Source of the DNA: Rossellomorea vietnamensis
Lineage (GTDB): Bacteria > Bacillota > Bacilli > Bacillales > Bacillaceae_B
DNA: 64,000 nt
Direction of reading: 5' to 3'
Assembly (NCBI RefSeq): GCF_008180615.1
Contig: NZ_VTEH01000019.1
Coordinates: 34,343-98,342, forward strand
Shown: positions 17,468 through 26,914 of the stretch, piece after piece
Layout: every line of letters starts with the position of its first letter
How positions within the stretch are numbered: the first letter of the stretch is position 1
Program-made: the position numbers and the translations under genes
The notes under the pieces: generated by a model
What the model was told of the DNA's origin: nothing
Database searches by the model: none
What the model saw: only the letters and a program-made list of their open reading frames with translations

Positions 17468-18088
17468 TTATTTTTGAATGAACATCTGTGTCCAGTAGGA
17501 CCCGTAGGATCCACCCTTCACATATCCGACCCCGATATGAGTATAGCTCGGTGTCAAAATATTTTTTCTGTGGCCGGGGCTTTCCATCCAGGCCTGTACC
17601 ACTGATTGTGCACTAGGCTGGCCGGCGGCAATGTTTTCAGCTGCGGCGCGGTAGTTGATGTTGAAACTTTTCATCATAGTAAACGGAGATCCATACGTTG
17701 GGCTCGTATGTGAAAAATACCCTTTATCTCTCATGTCTGCAGATTTGTAACGCGCCACCCTTGAAAGCTGCCAATCAGCACGAAGAGGGGAAAGGCCATT
17801 CTTGGCACGTTCCTGATTCGTAAGCTTGATGACTTCACCTTCAATCCCTTTGACGGCGTCTTTATTCGGGATGGAGATCTTCTGTCCAGGGTAAATAAGG
17901 TCAGGATCCTGAATTTGAGTATTCGCATTGATGATTTCAGAAAGCCCGATTTGATACTTCTTGGAGATTTTCCAAAGAGTATCACCACTCTGTACAGTAT
18001 AGGCATCAGCTGCGTGAGAGATAGTCGGAGTAATTAACCCAAAAGCAAAAGACAACAGAACGACAATTGAAAGAATTTTAGTTTTCAT
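17468..18088 (-). CDS. Secreted LysM and CAP domain protein
   Basis: A 206-residue exported protein: signal peptide (about 1-27, ending SHAA), one LysM domain (about 29-75, YTVQSGDTLWKISKKYQIG) and a CAP/SCP domain (about 85-206) with LTNQERAKNG, FSHTSP, AAENIA and WMESPGHRKNIL. LysM binds peptidoglycan; CAP proteins of Bacillus (for example YkwD) are secreted or spore-associated, with unclear biochemical function. The ATG at 18088 begins the signal peptide; the open frame continues to 18241 into array D but that part is not conserved in character. No strong ribosome-binding site is seen. Confidence 0.85.
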   Translation of the reverse strand: MKTKILSIVVLLSFAFGLITPTISHAADAYTVQSGDTLWKISKKYQIGLSEIINANTQIQDPDLIYPGQKISIPNKDAVKGIEGEVIKLTNQERAKNGLSPLRADWQLSRVARYKSADMRDKGYFSHTSPTYGSPFTMMKSFNINYRAAAENIAAGQPSAQSVVQAWMESPGHRKNILTPSYTHIGVGYVKGGSYGSYWTQMFIQK

Positions 18089-18204
18089 GATACTTATGTT
18101 GTCTAATTCTTCATTATTTATGTGGGCTTTTTTAAAAAAATAATTGTTGGTGTCGAGAAGAGTTGAGCGGAAAAGGTTACTTGGTTTTCGCTGCAGAAAT
18201 TCGG

Positions 18205-18560
18205 TGTAGTAAAAGGCGCGTTTAAACAGCATGAAAGCCATCGCTGAGTGTGTTTGATGCAGTAAAAGGCGCGTTTAAACAGCATGAAAGCCATCGCTGA
18301 GTGTGTATGATGCAGTAAAGGTCGTGTATAAACAGCATGAAAGCCATCGCTGAGTGTGTTTGATGCAGTAAAGATCGTGTATAAACAGCATGAAAGCCAT
18401 CGCTGAGTGTGTTTGATGCAGTAAAAGGCGCGTTTAAACAGCATGAAAGCCATCGCTGAGTGTGTTTGATGCAGTAAAGGTCGTGTATAAACAGCATGAA
18501 AGCCATCGCTGAGTGGGTTTGATGCAGTAAAGGTCGTGTATAAACAGCATGAAAATCAAA
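18205..18560. repeat. Tandem array D: seven units of exactly 53 bp
   Basis: ATGAAAGCC (or ATGAAAATC) recurs at 18231, 18284, 18337, 18390, 18443, 18496 and 18549, every interval 53. Each unit reads near-symmetrically around TGATGCAGT and AACAGCATGA. The array sits upstream of the LysM-CAP gene in a divergent gap. Frames running through it on the minus strand are not genes. Confidence 0.92.
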
Positions 18561-18859
18561 AGTCATGCCGTAAGAAGTTATCAAATTTAGATATAGAGAG
18601 AAGCTTGTAAATCCGGCCTTCCCCAACTACACAGGATCGGAAGGCGGGCAGTGTAACATGCCTTTAACCCGCAGATTTAGTGCACCAAATCTTAAAGGAA
18701 TAAAAACAAAAGAAAAAGTTAAAAAATATTCAAAATAAGGTTAAAAAGGTTTAGAAGTGGTAATATAAAATGGAATTAAAAGTTTCGGAAAAGAAATGAA
18801 ACCAATTCTGGATTCATTCGTATTATCAGTAGAGACAATTTTATGAGAGGGTGTACAAA
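18561..18859. other. Gap between array D and a small gene
   Basis: No CDS is supported. Near 18761 there is TAATATAAAAT, a possible -10 region for the small gene at 18860. Confidence 0.35.
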
Positions 18860-19009
18860 GTGGCAAACGAAAATGAACGGATGAAGAAAATCGTTTCGAA
18901 GCTCTCGAAAGTCGGTGTTAACATTACAAAGACCAAATCCAGGATGGAAGTCTTTCAATCACTGAAAAGCCTGCAGCCTTTGCCGAAAACATTGTCGCAT
19001 GATTCATAA
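18860..19009 (+). CDS. Small hypothetical protein, 49 residues
   Basis: A GTG at 18860 (GAGAGGGTG upstream) opens a 49-residue frame, ANENERMKKIVSKLSKVG... ending PKTLSHDS. It is basic and helix-forming, without membrane segments or cysteine. Not recognised. Its support is the ribosome-binding site, codon use like the neighbours and co-orientation with the next gene, which starts 72 bases further on. Confidence 0.5.
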   Translation: MANENERMKKIVSKLSKVGVNITKTKSRMEVFQSLKSLQPLPKTLSHDS

Positions 19010-19081
19010 AAATGAAATGTGGGACAGACATAATCAATCCTTCCTTCCGATATAATCTAATGAGGAAGGGGAGGGAAAAAT

Positions 19082-19366
19082 ATGACTGAATCCATGTTTG
19101 ATGTAGAGACGCTTAAAGCGATCAGACGAAAGGCAGATGAACTGTCATACCAATGTATGAACAGAAAGCTGGCAAATGATCCGCAAGCGCTTAAAATGGC
19201 ATTGGATAACATATGCCGGGCCCTTGGCACCTTTGCAGAGGTGGAAATTTCGAGAATCAAAAACGAAAACATAGCCTATGACCCGCAGTCTTATATCAAA
19301 GGAAGATTGGCCTTTGCTTACAAAGCCATGAAAACGGTTCCCCGAGATGATTCGAATACAGCCTGA
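19082..19366 (+). CDS. Conserved-looking small protein, 94 residues
   Basis: A 94-residue cytoplasmic protein without recognised domain. It is mainly helical (DVETLKAIRRKADELSYQCMNRKLAND..., then LKMALDNICRALGTFAEVEISRIKNENIAYDPQSYIKG) with two cysteines. The ATG at 19082 follows AGGGGAGGG, one of the strongest sites in the window. A terminator follows, so it may form a short unit with the 49-residue gene upstream. Confidence 0.7.
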   Translation: MTESMFDVETLKAIRRKADELSYQCMNRKLANDPQALKMALDNICRALGTFAEVEISRIKNENIAYDPQSYIKGRLAFAYKAMKTVPRDDSNTA

Positions 19367-19368
19367 CC

Positions 19369-19400
19369 CGCATCTAACATTTGTTAGGTGTTTTTTTATT
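19369..19400 (+). terminator. Terminator after the 94-residue gene
   Basis: CATCTAACA / TGTTAGGTG with a small loop, then seven T residues. Confidence 0.8.
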
Positions 19401-19460
19401 GAGTAAAAGTGGTATGTTTAACAGTATAGGAGTCTAATCAGTTAGGGGCTGAAGTTTATT

Positions 19461-20378
19461 ATGAATCGATATAAAAATGCTTTACTTATCTATAATGGAA
19501 AAGCTGGTCAGGAAGATATGGATGCGACCTTGGGTAACTGCATAGGTGAGCTGTCTTCATGCTGTGATGAATTGACGCTTTACGGTACCAAAGATAAATC
19601 GGATGCAGAACGGGTATGCAGGGAGAAAGGGGGAAGCTACGACCTCCTCATCATCCTTGGGGGAGACGGCACTGTCCATGAGTGCATCAATGGATTGGCA
19701 GAGCTTCCGGTCAGGCCGAAAACCGCCATTCTTCCAGCTGGGACATGCAATGACTTCAGCCGCTCACTAAGGATTCCCCAGGATATCAAGCAGGCTGCAC
19801 AGCTGATCAAGCATGGTGCCACAGAAGACATCGATATCGTCAAAGCCAACGATCGGTACTTTTCTAACTTCTGGGGAGTCGGAATCATCGCGGATGCTTC
19901 CCGAAATGTCAACGAGGCTGTAAAAGGGGTATTTGGCAAGCTGAGTTATTATCTCAGTGCCTTTCAAACTTTGCAGGAAGCGAAAGTCTTCACCTTTCAA
20001 GCAGAGATTGATGGACAGGCTGTTGAAGAAGAGGCAGTCATGGTGTTCGTGGCAAATGGACGGTTCATTGGCACCAGTGAGCTGCCACTGCCTCCGCAGA
20101 AGTATAATGACGGCGTAGTAGATATATTCATCATTAAAGAAGCAGGATTCAAGCTGCTAAAAGAGCTGATGGCTGCCAAAGGTACCGGCAAGCTGAATGA
20201 AAAAAGTGGAGATATCCTGCATTTTCAAGCACACCAAGCATCGATAAGCACTTCACCGCTCCAAAATATCGATATGGACGGAGAAGTTTATACAGAAACT
20301 CCAACAAGAATGGAAGTAATGAAACACCATATCCCTTTCATCGTAGGGGAAGAAGAAAGAAAAGAAACAGCAGGTTGA
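19461..20378 (+). CDS. Diacylglycerol kinase family lipid kinase
   Basis: A 305-residue protein of the YegS/BmrU/DgkB lipid kinase family. It shows LLIYNGKAG at the N-terminus, the ATP-binding ILGGDGTVHECINGL, ILPAGTCNDFSRSL, and a C-terminal beta domain with DIDMDGE. These enzymes phosphorylate diacylglycerol or related lipids at the membrane surface. Of the three Bacillus paralogues, length and motif spacing do not allow a firm choice; DgkB (YerQ) is essential in B. subtilis but usually lies by gatCAB, which is absent here, so YtlR or BmrU type is more likely. The ATG follows TTAGGGGCTGA. Confidence 0.84.
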   Translation: MNRYKNALLIYNGKAGQEDMDATLGNCIGELSSCCDELTLYGTKDKSDAERVCREKGGSYDLLIILGGDGTVHECINGLAELPVRPKTAILPAGTCNDFSRSLRIPQDIKQAAQLIKHGATEDIDIVKANDRYFSNFWGVGIIADASRNVNEAVKGVFGKLSYYLSAFQTLQEAKVFTFQAEIDGQAVEEEAVMVFVANGRFIGTSELPLPPQKYNDGVVDIFIIKEAGFKLLKELMAAKGTGKLNEKSGDILHFQAHQASISTSPLQNIDMDGEVYTETPTRMEVMKHHIPFIVGEEERKETAG

Positions 20379-20565
20379 TTTTCAAGCAGTTCAGTCCAGG
20401 ATGCAGGAATTCGTAAAGCGCCCTGAATTGAATTGCTTTTAATTTTTATCCTGGGGGCAAGAGTAAATCGCGAATAGAAAATTATCTCTAATGATGATAA
20501 AATGTGGTAGGACATTGAACAAGTTTTTGAAATTAAAAGTTTAGAAGGATAAAGGAGACCATAGA

Positions 20566-21381
20566 ATGTGGGAATGGAAAAATATATATAGAGGTATGAT
20601 TATGGGTGCGAGTGATGTGATTCCAGGTGTGAGCGGCGGAACGATCGCTGTCATGCTTGGAATATATGACCGTTTAATCGCAGCCATCAACGGAATTTTC
20701 AGCAGGGAATGGAAAACACACTTAAGGTTCTTAATCCCACTTGGTATGGGAGTGGTAACATCTATTCTGCTGCTGGCAAGGCTGATTGAATGGCTTTTTG
20801 AACACTATCCAGCGCCGACACAATTTTTATTCATGGGATTGATCATTGGAGTGATTCCATATCTGGCAAAGAAGTCAGAGATGAAATATAACTTTAAGCC
20901 GGCTCATTATGTGCTCCTCCTGATTGGTGCTGTCATTGTAGCATCCATGGTGTTCTTCAAATCGGAAGAAACAGCAGTGATCCAGGAAATGACGGCAGGA
21001 ACTTACACCATGCTGTTTTTCTCTGGCTTTATCGCAAGCGCCGCAATGATCCTGCCTGGCATCAGCGGTTCTTTCATTTTGCTGATCATCGGTGTATATT
21101 CGACTGTCATCAGCGGTATTTCCAATTTTCAGCTCGACATCATTTTTGTCGTTGGACTGGGAATTCTGTTCGGAATTATCCTGATGAGTAAAGTAATCAA
21201 GTTCTTCCTGGAAAAGTACTCATCAGCGACCTATGCCCTCATTATCGGGCTTGTCGTAGGGTCTATCGTTGTTATCTATCCGGGAATCCCGGAAGAAACC
21301 GGTCTTATTATTGCAAGTGTGATTACGTTCCTCATAGGTTTATTCTTTGCAAGGCTGCTGGGACGTATCGAATATTCATAG
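20566..21381 (+). CDS. popT: DUF368 undecaprenyl phosphate translocase, PopT-like
   Basis: A 271-residue polytopic protein with the DUF368 signatures MGASDVIPGVSGGTIAVMLGIYD at the N-terminus and its inverted-repeat counterpart ASAAMILPGISGSFILLIIGVYS in the middle, the two related halves expected from this family. DUF368 proteins have been shown to recycle the lipid carrier undecaprenyl phosphate across the membrane, an alternative to DedA-type UptA, feeding cell wall synthesis. ATG at 20566 follows AAAGGAGACC. A strong terminator follows. Confidence 0.85.
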   Translation: MWEWKNIYRGMIMGASDVIPGVSGGTIAVMLGIYDRLIAAINGIFSREWKTHLRFLIPLGMGVVTSILLLARLIEWLFEHYPAPTQFLFMGLIIGVIPYLAKKSEMKYNFKPAHYVLLLIGAVIVASMVFFKSEETAVIQEMTAGTYTMLFFSGFIASAAMILPGISGSFILLIIGVYSTVISGISNFQLDIIFVVGLGILFGIILMSKVIKFFLEKYSSATYALIIGLVVGSIVVIYPGIPEETGLIIASVITFLIGLFFARLLGRIEYS

Positions 21382-21400
21382 TACAAGCTATATCTGAAGT

Positions 21401-21441
21401 CCCATCTGCTCGTATTGTATACGAGCAGATGGGGCTTTTAT
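21401..21441 (+). terminator. Terminator of the DUF368 gene
   Basis: A perfect 15-bp stem (CCCATCTGCTCGTAT / complement) around a three-base loop, then CTTTTA. Confidence 0.85.
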
Positions 21442-21573
21442 ATTCAGGGTTTAATGTCTTTGGGACATTGAGCTAGAGAAAAAAAGCAGAAGCCTTTTTT
21501 TTAAAAGTTAATAATGGCTTTCTATTTAAACACCTGAGAATTCACAAAAAATTTCTCGGGAAATATCGACAAC

Positions 21574-23262
21574 TTACATTTTTGTTGGAGCTTTAATGCC
21601 GAGAAGGCTCAATCCGTCGCAAAGGATATCGGTGACAGATTTCACCAGCAATAGACGTGAAGATAACTCTTCATTTTCCTCCAGAATTCTTGTTTTTCCA
21701 TAATACTTATTGAAGGCTTTGCTGACAGATAAAATATATTTTGCGACTATGGACGGGGAGTAGTTTTTATAAGCTTCTTCCACTATCTCCGGGTATTTGT
21801 TCAGCGTTTTAATCAACTCCCAGCTTTCCGGGTCTTCCAGGCCCGAGAAATCTTTCTGCTGCAGTGCTCCCGCTTTTCTCAACAGTGATTGAGCTCTCGC
21901 GTGTGTATATTGAACATATGGACCGGTTTCCCCCTCGAAAGTAAGCATATCCTCCAATGAAAACTCCACATCATTCATCCGGTCATTTTTAAGATCATGA
22001 AATATCACTGCACCTGTACCCACCTCACGTGCCGTTTGTTCGGCATTCTCCAAGTCGGGATTTTTCTCTTTAATATTGCTGGACGCCATGCTGATGGCTT
22101 CCTTCAATACCTCCTCAAGGAGGGTGACCCGTCCTTTTCTTGTGGACATTTTTTTTCCGCCTTGAAGGAACAGGCCGAATGGTACATGAACCATCTTTTC
22201 AGCCCAAGGCATTTCGAGCTTTTCCAGCACAGCAAACAATTGGCGGAAGTGGATCGTCTGCTCCTGGCCGACGACATAAAGGGCGTGGGAGAAATCATAA
22301 GTCTTTTTTCTGTAAAGAGCTGCGGCGATATCCCGGGTCGCATAGAGGGTCGCGCCATCCGATTTTTTTATGAGGGAAGGAGGAAGGCCTTCTTCGTCAA
22401 GCCGGACAACCTCTGCACCATCCGATGTTTCAAGCAGCCCTTTCTCTTTAATCATTTCCACTGCAGCTTCCATTTTGTCATTGTAAAAAGATTCGCCATG
22501 GTAGGAGTCAAAGGAGACACCTAGCAGGTTATAAATTTCCTGGAAGGCGGATAGAGATTCATCTTTGAACCAAGTCCAAAGCTCTACAGTCTCAGGATCT
22601 CCGTCTTCGAGTTGTTTGAACGCTTTTCTTCCCTCATCATTGAGAGATGGATCAGTTTCAGCTTCTTCATGGAATTTTTTATAAAGACTGAAAAGCTCGG
22701 GGATGGGATTTTCCTTAACTTTATTCTCATCTCCCCATTTCTTGTAGGCAGTAATCAACTTCCCGAACTGGGTGCCCCAATCACCGATATAATTGATTTT
22801 CACGGTTTCATAGCCGCATTTTTCAGCGATTAAAGCAATCGAATTGCCGATGACGGTTGAACGCAGGTGCCCCATGGAGAATGGCTTGGCGATATTGGGT
22901 GAAGACATATCGATGGTGATGACCTTGTTTTTTCCAAAGTGGTGTCTGCCAAATTCGTCTCCCTGAGCAAGGATTTCTTTCATGATTTTGGCTCCTGTGG
23001 TTTTCCCGTTGAAAAAGATGTTCACATAGGGTCCAGCGGCTTCTGTTTTTACCAGGAAAGAGCTTTTTAGGGAAACTGCTAAGCTGCCTGCGATAGCTGC
23101 AGGAGACTGCTTTTTCTTTTTGGCCAGTTGAAAACAAGGAAACGAAAGATCTCCCTGGTGGGTAAACTTTGGTGTTTCAATTACTCCTATAATCTCTTCT
23201 TTGCTCATGTCGCCGTCCAGGTGCTTCTCCAGCAGGCCGGCATAAAAGTCGTTTAAATTCAT
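21574..23262 (-). CDS. argS: Arginyl-tRNA synthetase
   Basis: A 562-residue class I synthetase charging tRNA-Arg in the cytoplasm. The N-terminal arginine-tRNA additional domain is followed by the HIGH-type motif (PFSMGHLRST, about residue 130) and the KMSKS-type motif GGKKMSTRKG (about 370), with an anticodon-binding helical domain ending in DGLSLLGIKAP. The ATG at 23262 follows CCGGAGGTG and fits the usual start; the upstream extension of the frame is the T-box leader. It is regulated by the T-box riboswitch directly upstream. Confidence 0.96.
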   Translation of the reverse strand: MNLNDFYAGLLEKHLDGDMSKEEIIGVIETPKFTHQGDLSFPCFQLAKKKKQSPAAIAGSLAVSLKSSFLVKTEAAGPYVNIFFNGKTTGAKIMKEILAQGDEFGRHHFGKNKVITIDMSSPNIAKPFSMGHLRSTVIGNSIALIAEKCGYETVKINYIGDWGTQFGKLITAYKKWGDENKVKENPIPELFSLYKKFHEEAETDPSLNDEGRKAFKQLEDGDPETVELWTWFKDESLSAFQEIYNLLGVSFDSYHGESFYNDKMEAAVEMIKEKGLLETSDGAEVVRLDEEGLPPSLIKKSDGATLYATRDIAAALYRKKTYDFSHALYVVGQEQTIHFRQLFAVLEKLEMPWAEKMVHVPFGLFLQGGKKMSTRKGRVTLLEEVLKEAISMASSNIKEKNPDLENAEQTAREVGTGAVIFHDLKNDRMNDVEFSLEDMLTFEGETGPYVQYTHARAQSLLRKAGALQQKDFSGLEDPESWELIKTLNKYPEIVEEAYKNYSPSIVAKYILSVSKAFNKYYGKTRILEENEELSSRLLLVKSVTDILCDGLSLLGIKAPTKM

Positions 23263-23316
23263 GATTTCCACCTCCGGTAGTAGTGAGTGTTGGATGACAA
23301 GAGCTTCTGAGGATAC

Positions 23317-23555
23317 AAAAAAACCCGTCTCTAAAAATAGAGACGGGTTTCCCGCGGTACCACTCTTCTTCCCCAAACAGGGCAGCTCATCAGATAACGG
23401 GATGTACCCGGCATACCCTACTTAATGGTTCAGATATGCTTCTCCAAAGTGCGCTTCATTTCAAGGGGAACACCGGGCTCCCACCATTCCCGGTTCTCTG
23501 AAGATCTGGCCTTGAAATTACTCTCTTTGTCATCGAACTAATATTGTTAGAGAGT
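23317..23555 (-). promoter_or_regulatory. T-box riboswitch of argS
   Basis: Read on the minus strand, a stem I region (GATGACAAAGAGAGTA and GAATGGTGGGAGC) leads to the T-box sequence AGTGGTACCGCGGG (23351-23365) and a terminator stem, AAACCCGTCTCT / AGAGACGGGTTT, with a T run (23321-23350). In the specifier region the stretch AATGAAGCGCAC contains CGC, an arginine codon (complement of 23451-23453), fitting argS. Uncharged tRNA-Arg should favour read-through. Confidence 0.9.
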
Positions 23556-23600
23556 ATTATACACACTTCTCCCTGGAAAGGAAACCTTCCGGGGCGAAAT

Positions 23601-24785
23601 TTAAGAATCGTCTGAAGAAAACATATAGTTTTTATGGTAAAACCTCATGCTGAACACCAATCCGAGAGCCAGCATGTTTCCCATCAACGCACTTCCTCCA
23701 TAACTGACGAAAGGAAGCGGGATACCCGTAATCGGCAGGAGCTGAATTGTCATACCGATATTTTGGAAGACGTGGAAGGTGATCATACTGATGACCCCTG
23801 CACACACATAGGCACTGAAAGGCTCTTTGATATCAAGTGCTGTCTTCGTCAAATGATAGATTAGCAGGAAGAACAAACTGATGACGATACTCGCACCGAT
23901 GAATCCGAACTCTTCGCCGATGACACTGAAGATGAAATCGGTATGGTTTTCAGGAATATACACCTGTTTATCCTGATAGCCTTTCCCGAATACTTGCCCG
24001 GATCCAATGGCTTTCAAGGAGTTGACTAAGTGGTAACCTTCTTGTTTTTGATAGTTATAAGGATCGAGCCACGAATAGATACGGCCGAACTGATAAGGCT
24101 GAACACCAAGGTATTTTTCCAAAACTTGCGGAGCATATACAACGAGTGCCAGTATTGTACCACCAAGTGCAGCAGCAGCTGAAAAAATAGGAACAATTAA
24201 TTTCCATGTAACCCCAGAAACAAGAATCAATCCGCTGACAATTGCGATGATTACGAGTGAGGTCCCCAAATCGGGCTGCTGCATAATCAATCCAAGCGGA
24301 ATAAGTGCAACAACTCCAATTTTTCCAAGTAAAATGAAATCGGTTTTTAACGTTTTCTTAGGATTGTTCTCATGGTGGCTGCTAATCACTCTGGCGAGGG
24401 CAAGGATTAAAAAGGTCTTCATGAATTCTGAAGGCTGAATCGATCCGAGCCCTGGCAGTTCAAACCAGCTTTTCGCACCATTCCTGACAGGCGCGATGTT
24501 CGAAGGAGCAACAATCAATATAGCGAGTAAAAACAGCCCGAAGCCATAAGCGTACCAGGCCAGCCTTCTGTATTGATCAGGGTCGAACAATAATGCAAAT
24601 CCAATAATGATAAAGCCGACTATATACCAACGGGCTTGCAGAAACACAAAGTTATAGCCTGCATACTGCCCGGTTGTCTGCGCGCTGCTGATGGCGATGA
24701 CACTGACAATGAAAAAGAGAAACAGTAAAAAAATTAATCCCCAATCGATTTTATCTGAAAAACGCTGACGGGTTTCCATTTGCAT
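23601..24785 (-). CDS. rodA: Rod-shape SEDS protein RodA
   Basis: A 394-residue SEDS-family membrane protein with about ten hydrophobic helices. Diagnostic segments are GAKSWFELPGLGSIQPSEF, LIMQQPDLGTS, GQVFGKGY and the C-terminal GIPLPFVSYGGSALMGNM. RodA polymerises lipid II into glycan strands along the cell side wall, with a partner PBP2b-type transpeptidase. FtsW and SpoVE are close relatives; the start and lack of neighbouring division genes make RodA more likely. Two ATGs, 24785 and 24779, lie after AGGTGA; the second has better spacing. Confidence 0.9.
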   Translation of the reverse strand: MQMETRQRFSDKIDWGLIFLLFLFFIVSVIAISSAQTTGQYAGYNFVFLQARWYIVGFIIIGFALLFDPDQYRRLAWYAYGFGLFLLAILIVAPSNIAPVRNGAKSWFELPGLGSIQPSEFMKTFLILALARVISSHHENNPKKTLKTDFILLGKIGVVALIPLGLIMQQPDLGTSLVIIAIVSGLILVSGVTWKLIVPIFSAAAALGGTILALVVYAPQVLEKYLGVQPYQFGRIYSWLDPYNYQKQEGYHLVNSLKAIGSGQVFGKGYQDKQVYIPENHTDFIFSVIGEEFGFIGASIVISLFFLLIYHLTKTALDIKEPFSAYVCAGVISMITFHVFQNIGMTIQLLPITGIPLPFVSYGGSALMGNMLALGLVFSMRFYHKNYMFSSDDS

Positions 24786-25139
24786 TCACCTAAATTTCTA
24801 ATTGAATTCTATAGTACAGTTTAATGTAAGTACGTGAAATTTGAAAATGTTTTCGGTTAGTAAAATTTTGGGTGGGAAATAGAGCGGTTTAGGACAACCC
24901 GGACTCCGGCCCCTGTAAGATCATACTGCGCTTAATGGCCCAGTTCCAAATTAACTCTAACAAAGATATTTTATATGAACAATGATCAGTTAGCAGGAAT
25001 TTTATAATGAGCTCTGTCTCAGTCTGTGTTTCTATTACCCGAAAATAGAATTTTAAAGCTTTTATCACTGAGGTTCTGCCTTTCTTCGGGAAAAGAGGTG
25101 ATAGTTGAGAAATGACACTTACATGGCAGCCGGGTTTCA
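24786..25139. other. Gap upstream of rodA before array E
   Basis: It presumably holds the rodA promoter. An open frame on the minus strand (24889-25140) lacks a ribosome-binding site and overlaps array E, so it is not called. Confidence 0.4.
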
Positions 25140-25360
25140 TACGGGCCGTTATCCGGGGGGAATCGCCATCTCACTGGCCCACAAAGTCTCGATGCGGTCC
25201 GTTATCCAGAGGAAATTGCCATCTCACTGGCCCGCAAAGTCCCGATGCGGTCCGTTATCCAGTGGAAGTGGCCATCTTAATGGCCCGCGAAGTCCCAATG
25301 CAGACCGTTTTCCAGATGAAATCGCCACCTCACTAGCCCATAAATCCCAAATACAGTCCA
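25140..25360. repeat. Tandem array E: five units of 53 bp
   Basis: CCGTTATCC-like anchors are at 25146, 25199, 25252, 25305 (CCGTTTTCC) and, degenerate, 25358, each 53 bases from the next. Units contain GCCATCTCACTGGCCC, where GCCA and TGGC are complementary. The array lies between mgtE and rodA. Confidence 0.88.
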
Positions 25361-25441
25361 TCGCCCTCGAATCCCCCAATTAACAGCTCCTCATAACAAA
25401 CAAAGCACTGTGTAAAATATACACAGTGCGAAAAAGGATGG

Positions 25442-26800
25442 CTACATCAATGATTTAATAAAGAACGAAGCAATGCCAAAGTAAATCAACAGAGACAGGA
25501 TGTCATTGATGGTCGTAATCAGGGGGCCCGAGGCAACAGCGGGATCGACTTTCAATTTATATAGAATCAAGGGAATCACTGTGCCGGCCATTGTCCCGAT
25601 AATGAGAGTAAGCAAGAGGGAGGCTCCTACAACAAACCCTAGTATCAAGCTTCCCTGCCACACGTAGGCTATTGCTGCTATCAACAGTGAACAAGTGATG
25701 CCGATAATCATGGCTACCCAGAATTCCCGGCCGATCAACTTCATTACCGTCTTTGTATCGATATCCCTTGAGGCAAGTCCGCGGACCACTACCGCCAAGG
25801 ATTGTGTACCCGTGTTGCCGGTCATTCCGGCAATCATTGGCATAAAGAAGGCGAGAGCCACTGCTTTGGAAAGGGTCTCTTCAAAAGAGGCGATTATACT
25901 CCCGGAAACCAAGCCGATAAATAGAAGCAGGATCAGCCATGGCAGCCGCCGGTAAGCCGCGACATGAGATTTGGTATCAAAATCAATGGCTTTACCGGAA
26001 GCTGATAACTTTTCAATATCTTCATTTGCTTCCTGGATGACCACGTCGAGGATGTCATCAAATGTAATGATTCCTTTTAACACTCCATCTTCATCAATGA
26101 CTGGAATGGCCAGAAAGTCATACCGTTCAATCAGTCTCGCAGCTTCTTCCTGGTCGGTTTCAAGTCCGATTGCGATCACACGGGTGTACATGATGTCTTT
26201 TATCAGATGCTCCGCTTCGGCCAGGAGCAGGTCTCTATATGAAACGACGCCGACCAATTTCCGTTCTTCATCAACTACATACAAATAGTTGATAGTTTCC
26301 GCAAAATCGGCGAAAGACTTTAATTTTTCAACTGCTTCTCTGACAGAATAATAGTTCCGAATCCAGACAAACCGGTTTGTCATCAGCCGGCCTGCTGTTT
26401 CCGGCGGGTAAGTCATCATGTCCTGGACAATCGCGGATTCCTCTTTCGTCATCCCTGATAGAAACTGTTCAACTCTCGCCGGAGACATGTTGTCGAGTAA
26501 TGAGGCAATATCATCATTGTCCATATCGTCGAGAACCTTGCCGGATCGTTCTTTTCCAACCTTTTGCAGTGCAGAAAATTGTTCTTCTGGAGAGAGTTCC
26601 TGAATCATATCCGCCAGAACGGGTATGGTTAACTGAAGGAGAAAACGAGCCTGGTGCTTTTCCGGGAGGCCTGCATAAATAGAAGCCATATCGTACGGCT
26701 GCAGTTCTTCTAAGATTTGCTGCAGTTCCTTTTTCTTGCCCTCCTTAAGAGCTTTGATTGTAAGCAGAGTCAGCTGGTCTTGAGGCAATGTTTTATACAT
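25442..26800 (-). CDS. mgtE: Magnesium transporter MgtE
   Basis: A 452-residue MgtE channel. The N domain (about 1-130, helical repeats such as LEELQPYDMASIYAGLPEKHQARF) is followed by two CBS domains (about 135-260, VVDEERKLVGVVSYRDLL and IPVIDEDGVLKGIITFDDIL) and five membrane helices containing PMIAGMTGNTGTQSLAVVVRGLA, the pore helix. It admits Mg2+, and the N and CBS domains close it when internal Mg2+ is high. No M-box-like leader is present: the start is about 60 bases from the divergent gene. Confidence 0.95.
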   Translation of the reverse strand: MYKTLPQDQLTLLTIKALKEGKKKELQQILEELQPYDMASIYAGLPEKHQARFLLQLTIPVLADMIQELSPEEQFSALQKVGKERSGKVLDDMDNDDIASLLDNMSPARVEQFLSGMTKEESAIVQDMMTYPPETAGRLMTNRFVWIRNYYSVREAVEKLKSFADFAETINYLYVVDEERKLVGVVSYRDLLLAEAEHLIKDIMYTRVIAIGLETDQEEAARLIERYDFLAIPVIDEDGVLKGIITFDDILDVVIQEANEDIEKLSASGKAIDFDTKSHVAAYRRLPWLILLLFIGLVSGSIIASFEETLSKAVALAFFMPMIAGMTGNTGTQSLAVVVRGLASRDIDTKTVMKLIGREFWVAMIIGITCSLLIAAIAYVWQGSLILGFVVGASLLLTLIIGTMAGTVIPLILYKLKVDPAVASGPLITTINDILSLLIYFGIASFFIKSLM

Positions 26801-26914
26801 GATCCGACCTCATTTCGGTAAAAGTTACATTTTCTATTATAATCATAAACCGAGTTGAAAAAATGTAATGATAATAAAATATTATTTTCGCCAAAATTTG
26901 ATAAAATTAACGTT

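Noticed and set aside
18118..18626. Minus-strand frames in array D
   Set aside because: 53 is not divisible by three, the frame cycles through the unit and gives repeated peptides; no ribosome-binding site.
24889..25140. 83-residue minus-strand frame upstream of rodA
   Set aside because: No start signal and codon use unlike neighbouring genes; ends in array E sequence.
26800..26860. M-box riboswitch before mgtE
   Set aside because: Space is too short and no conserved M-box segment is seen.
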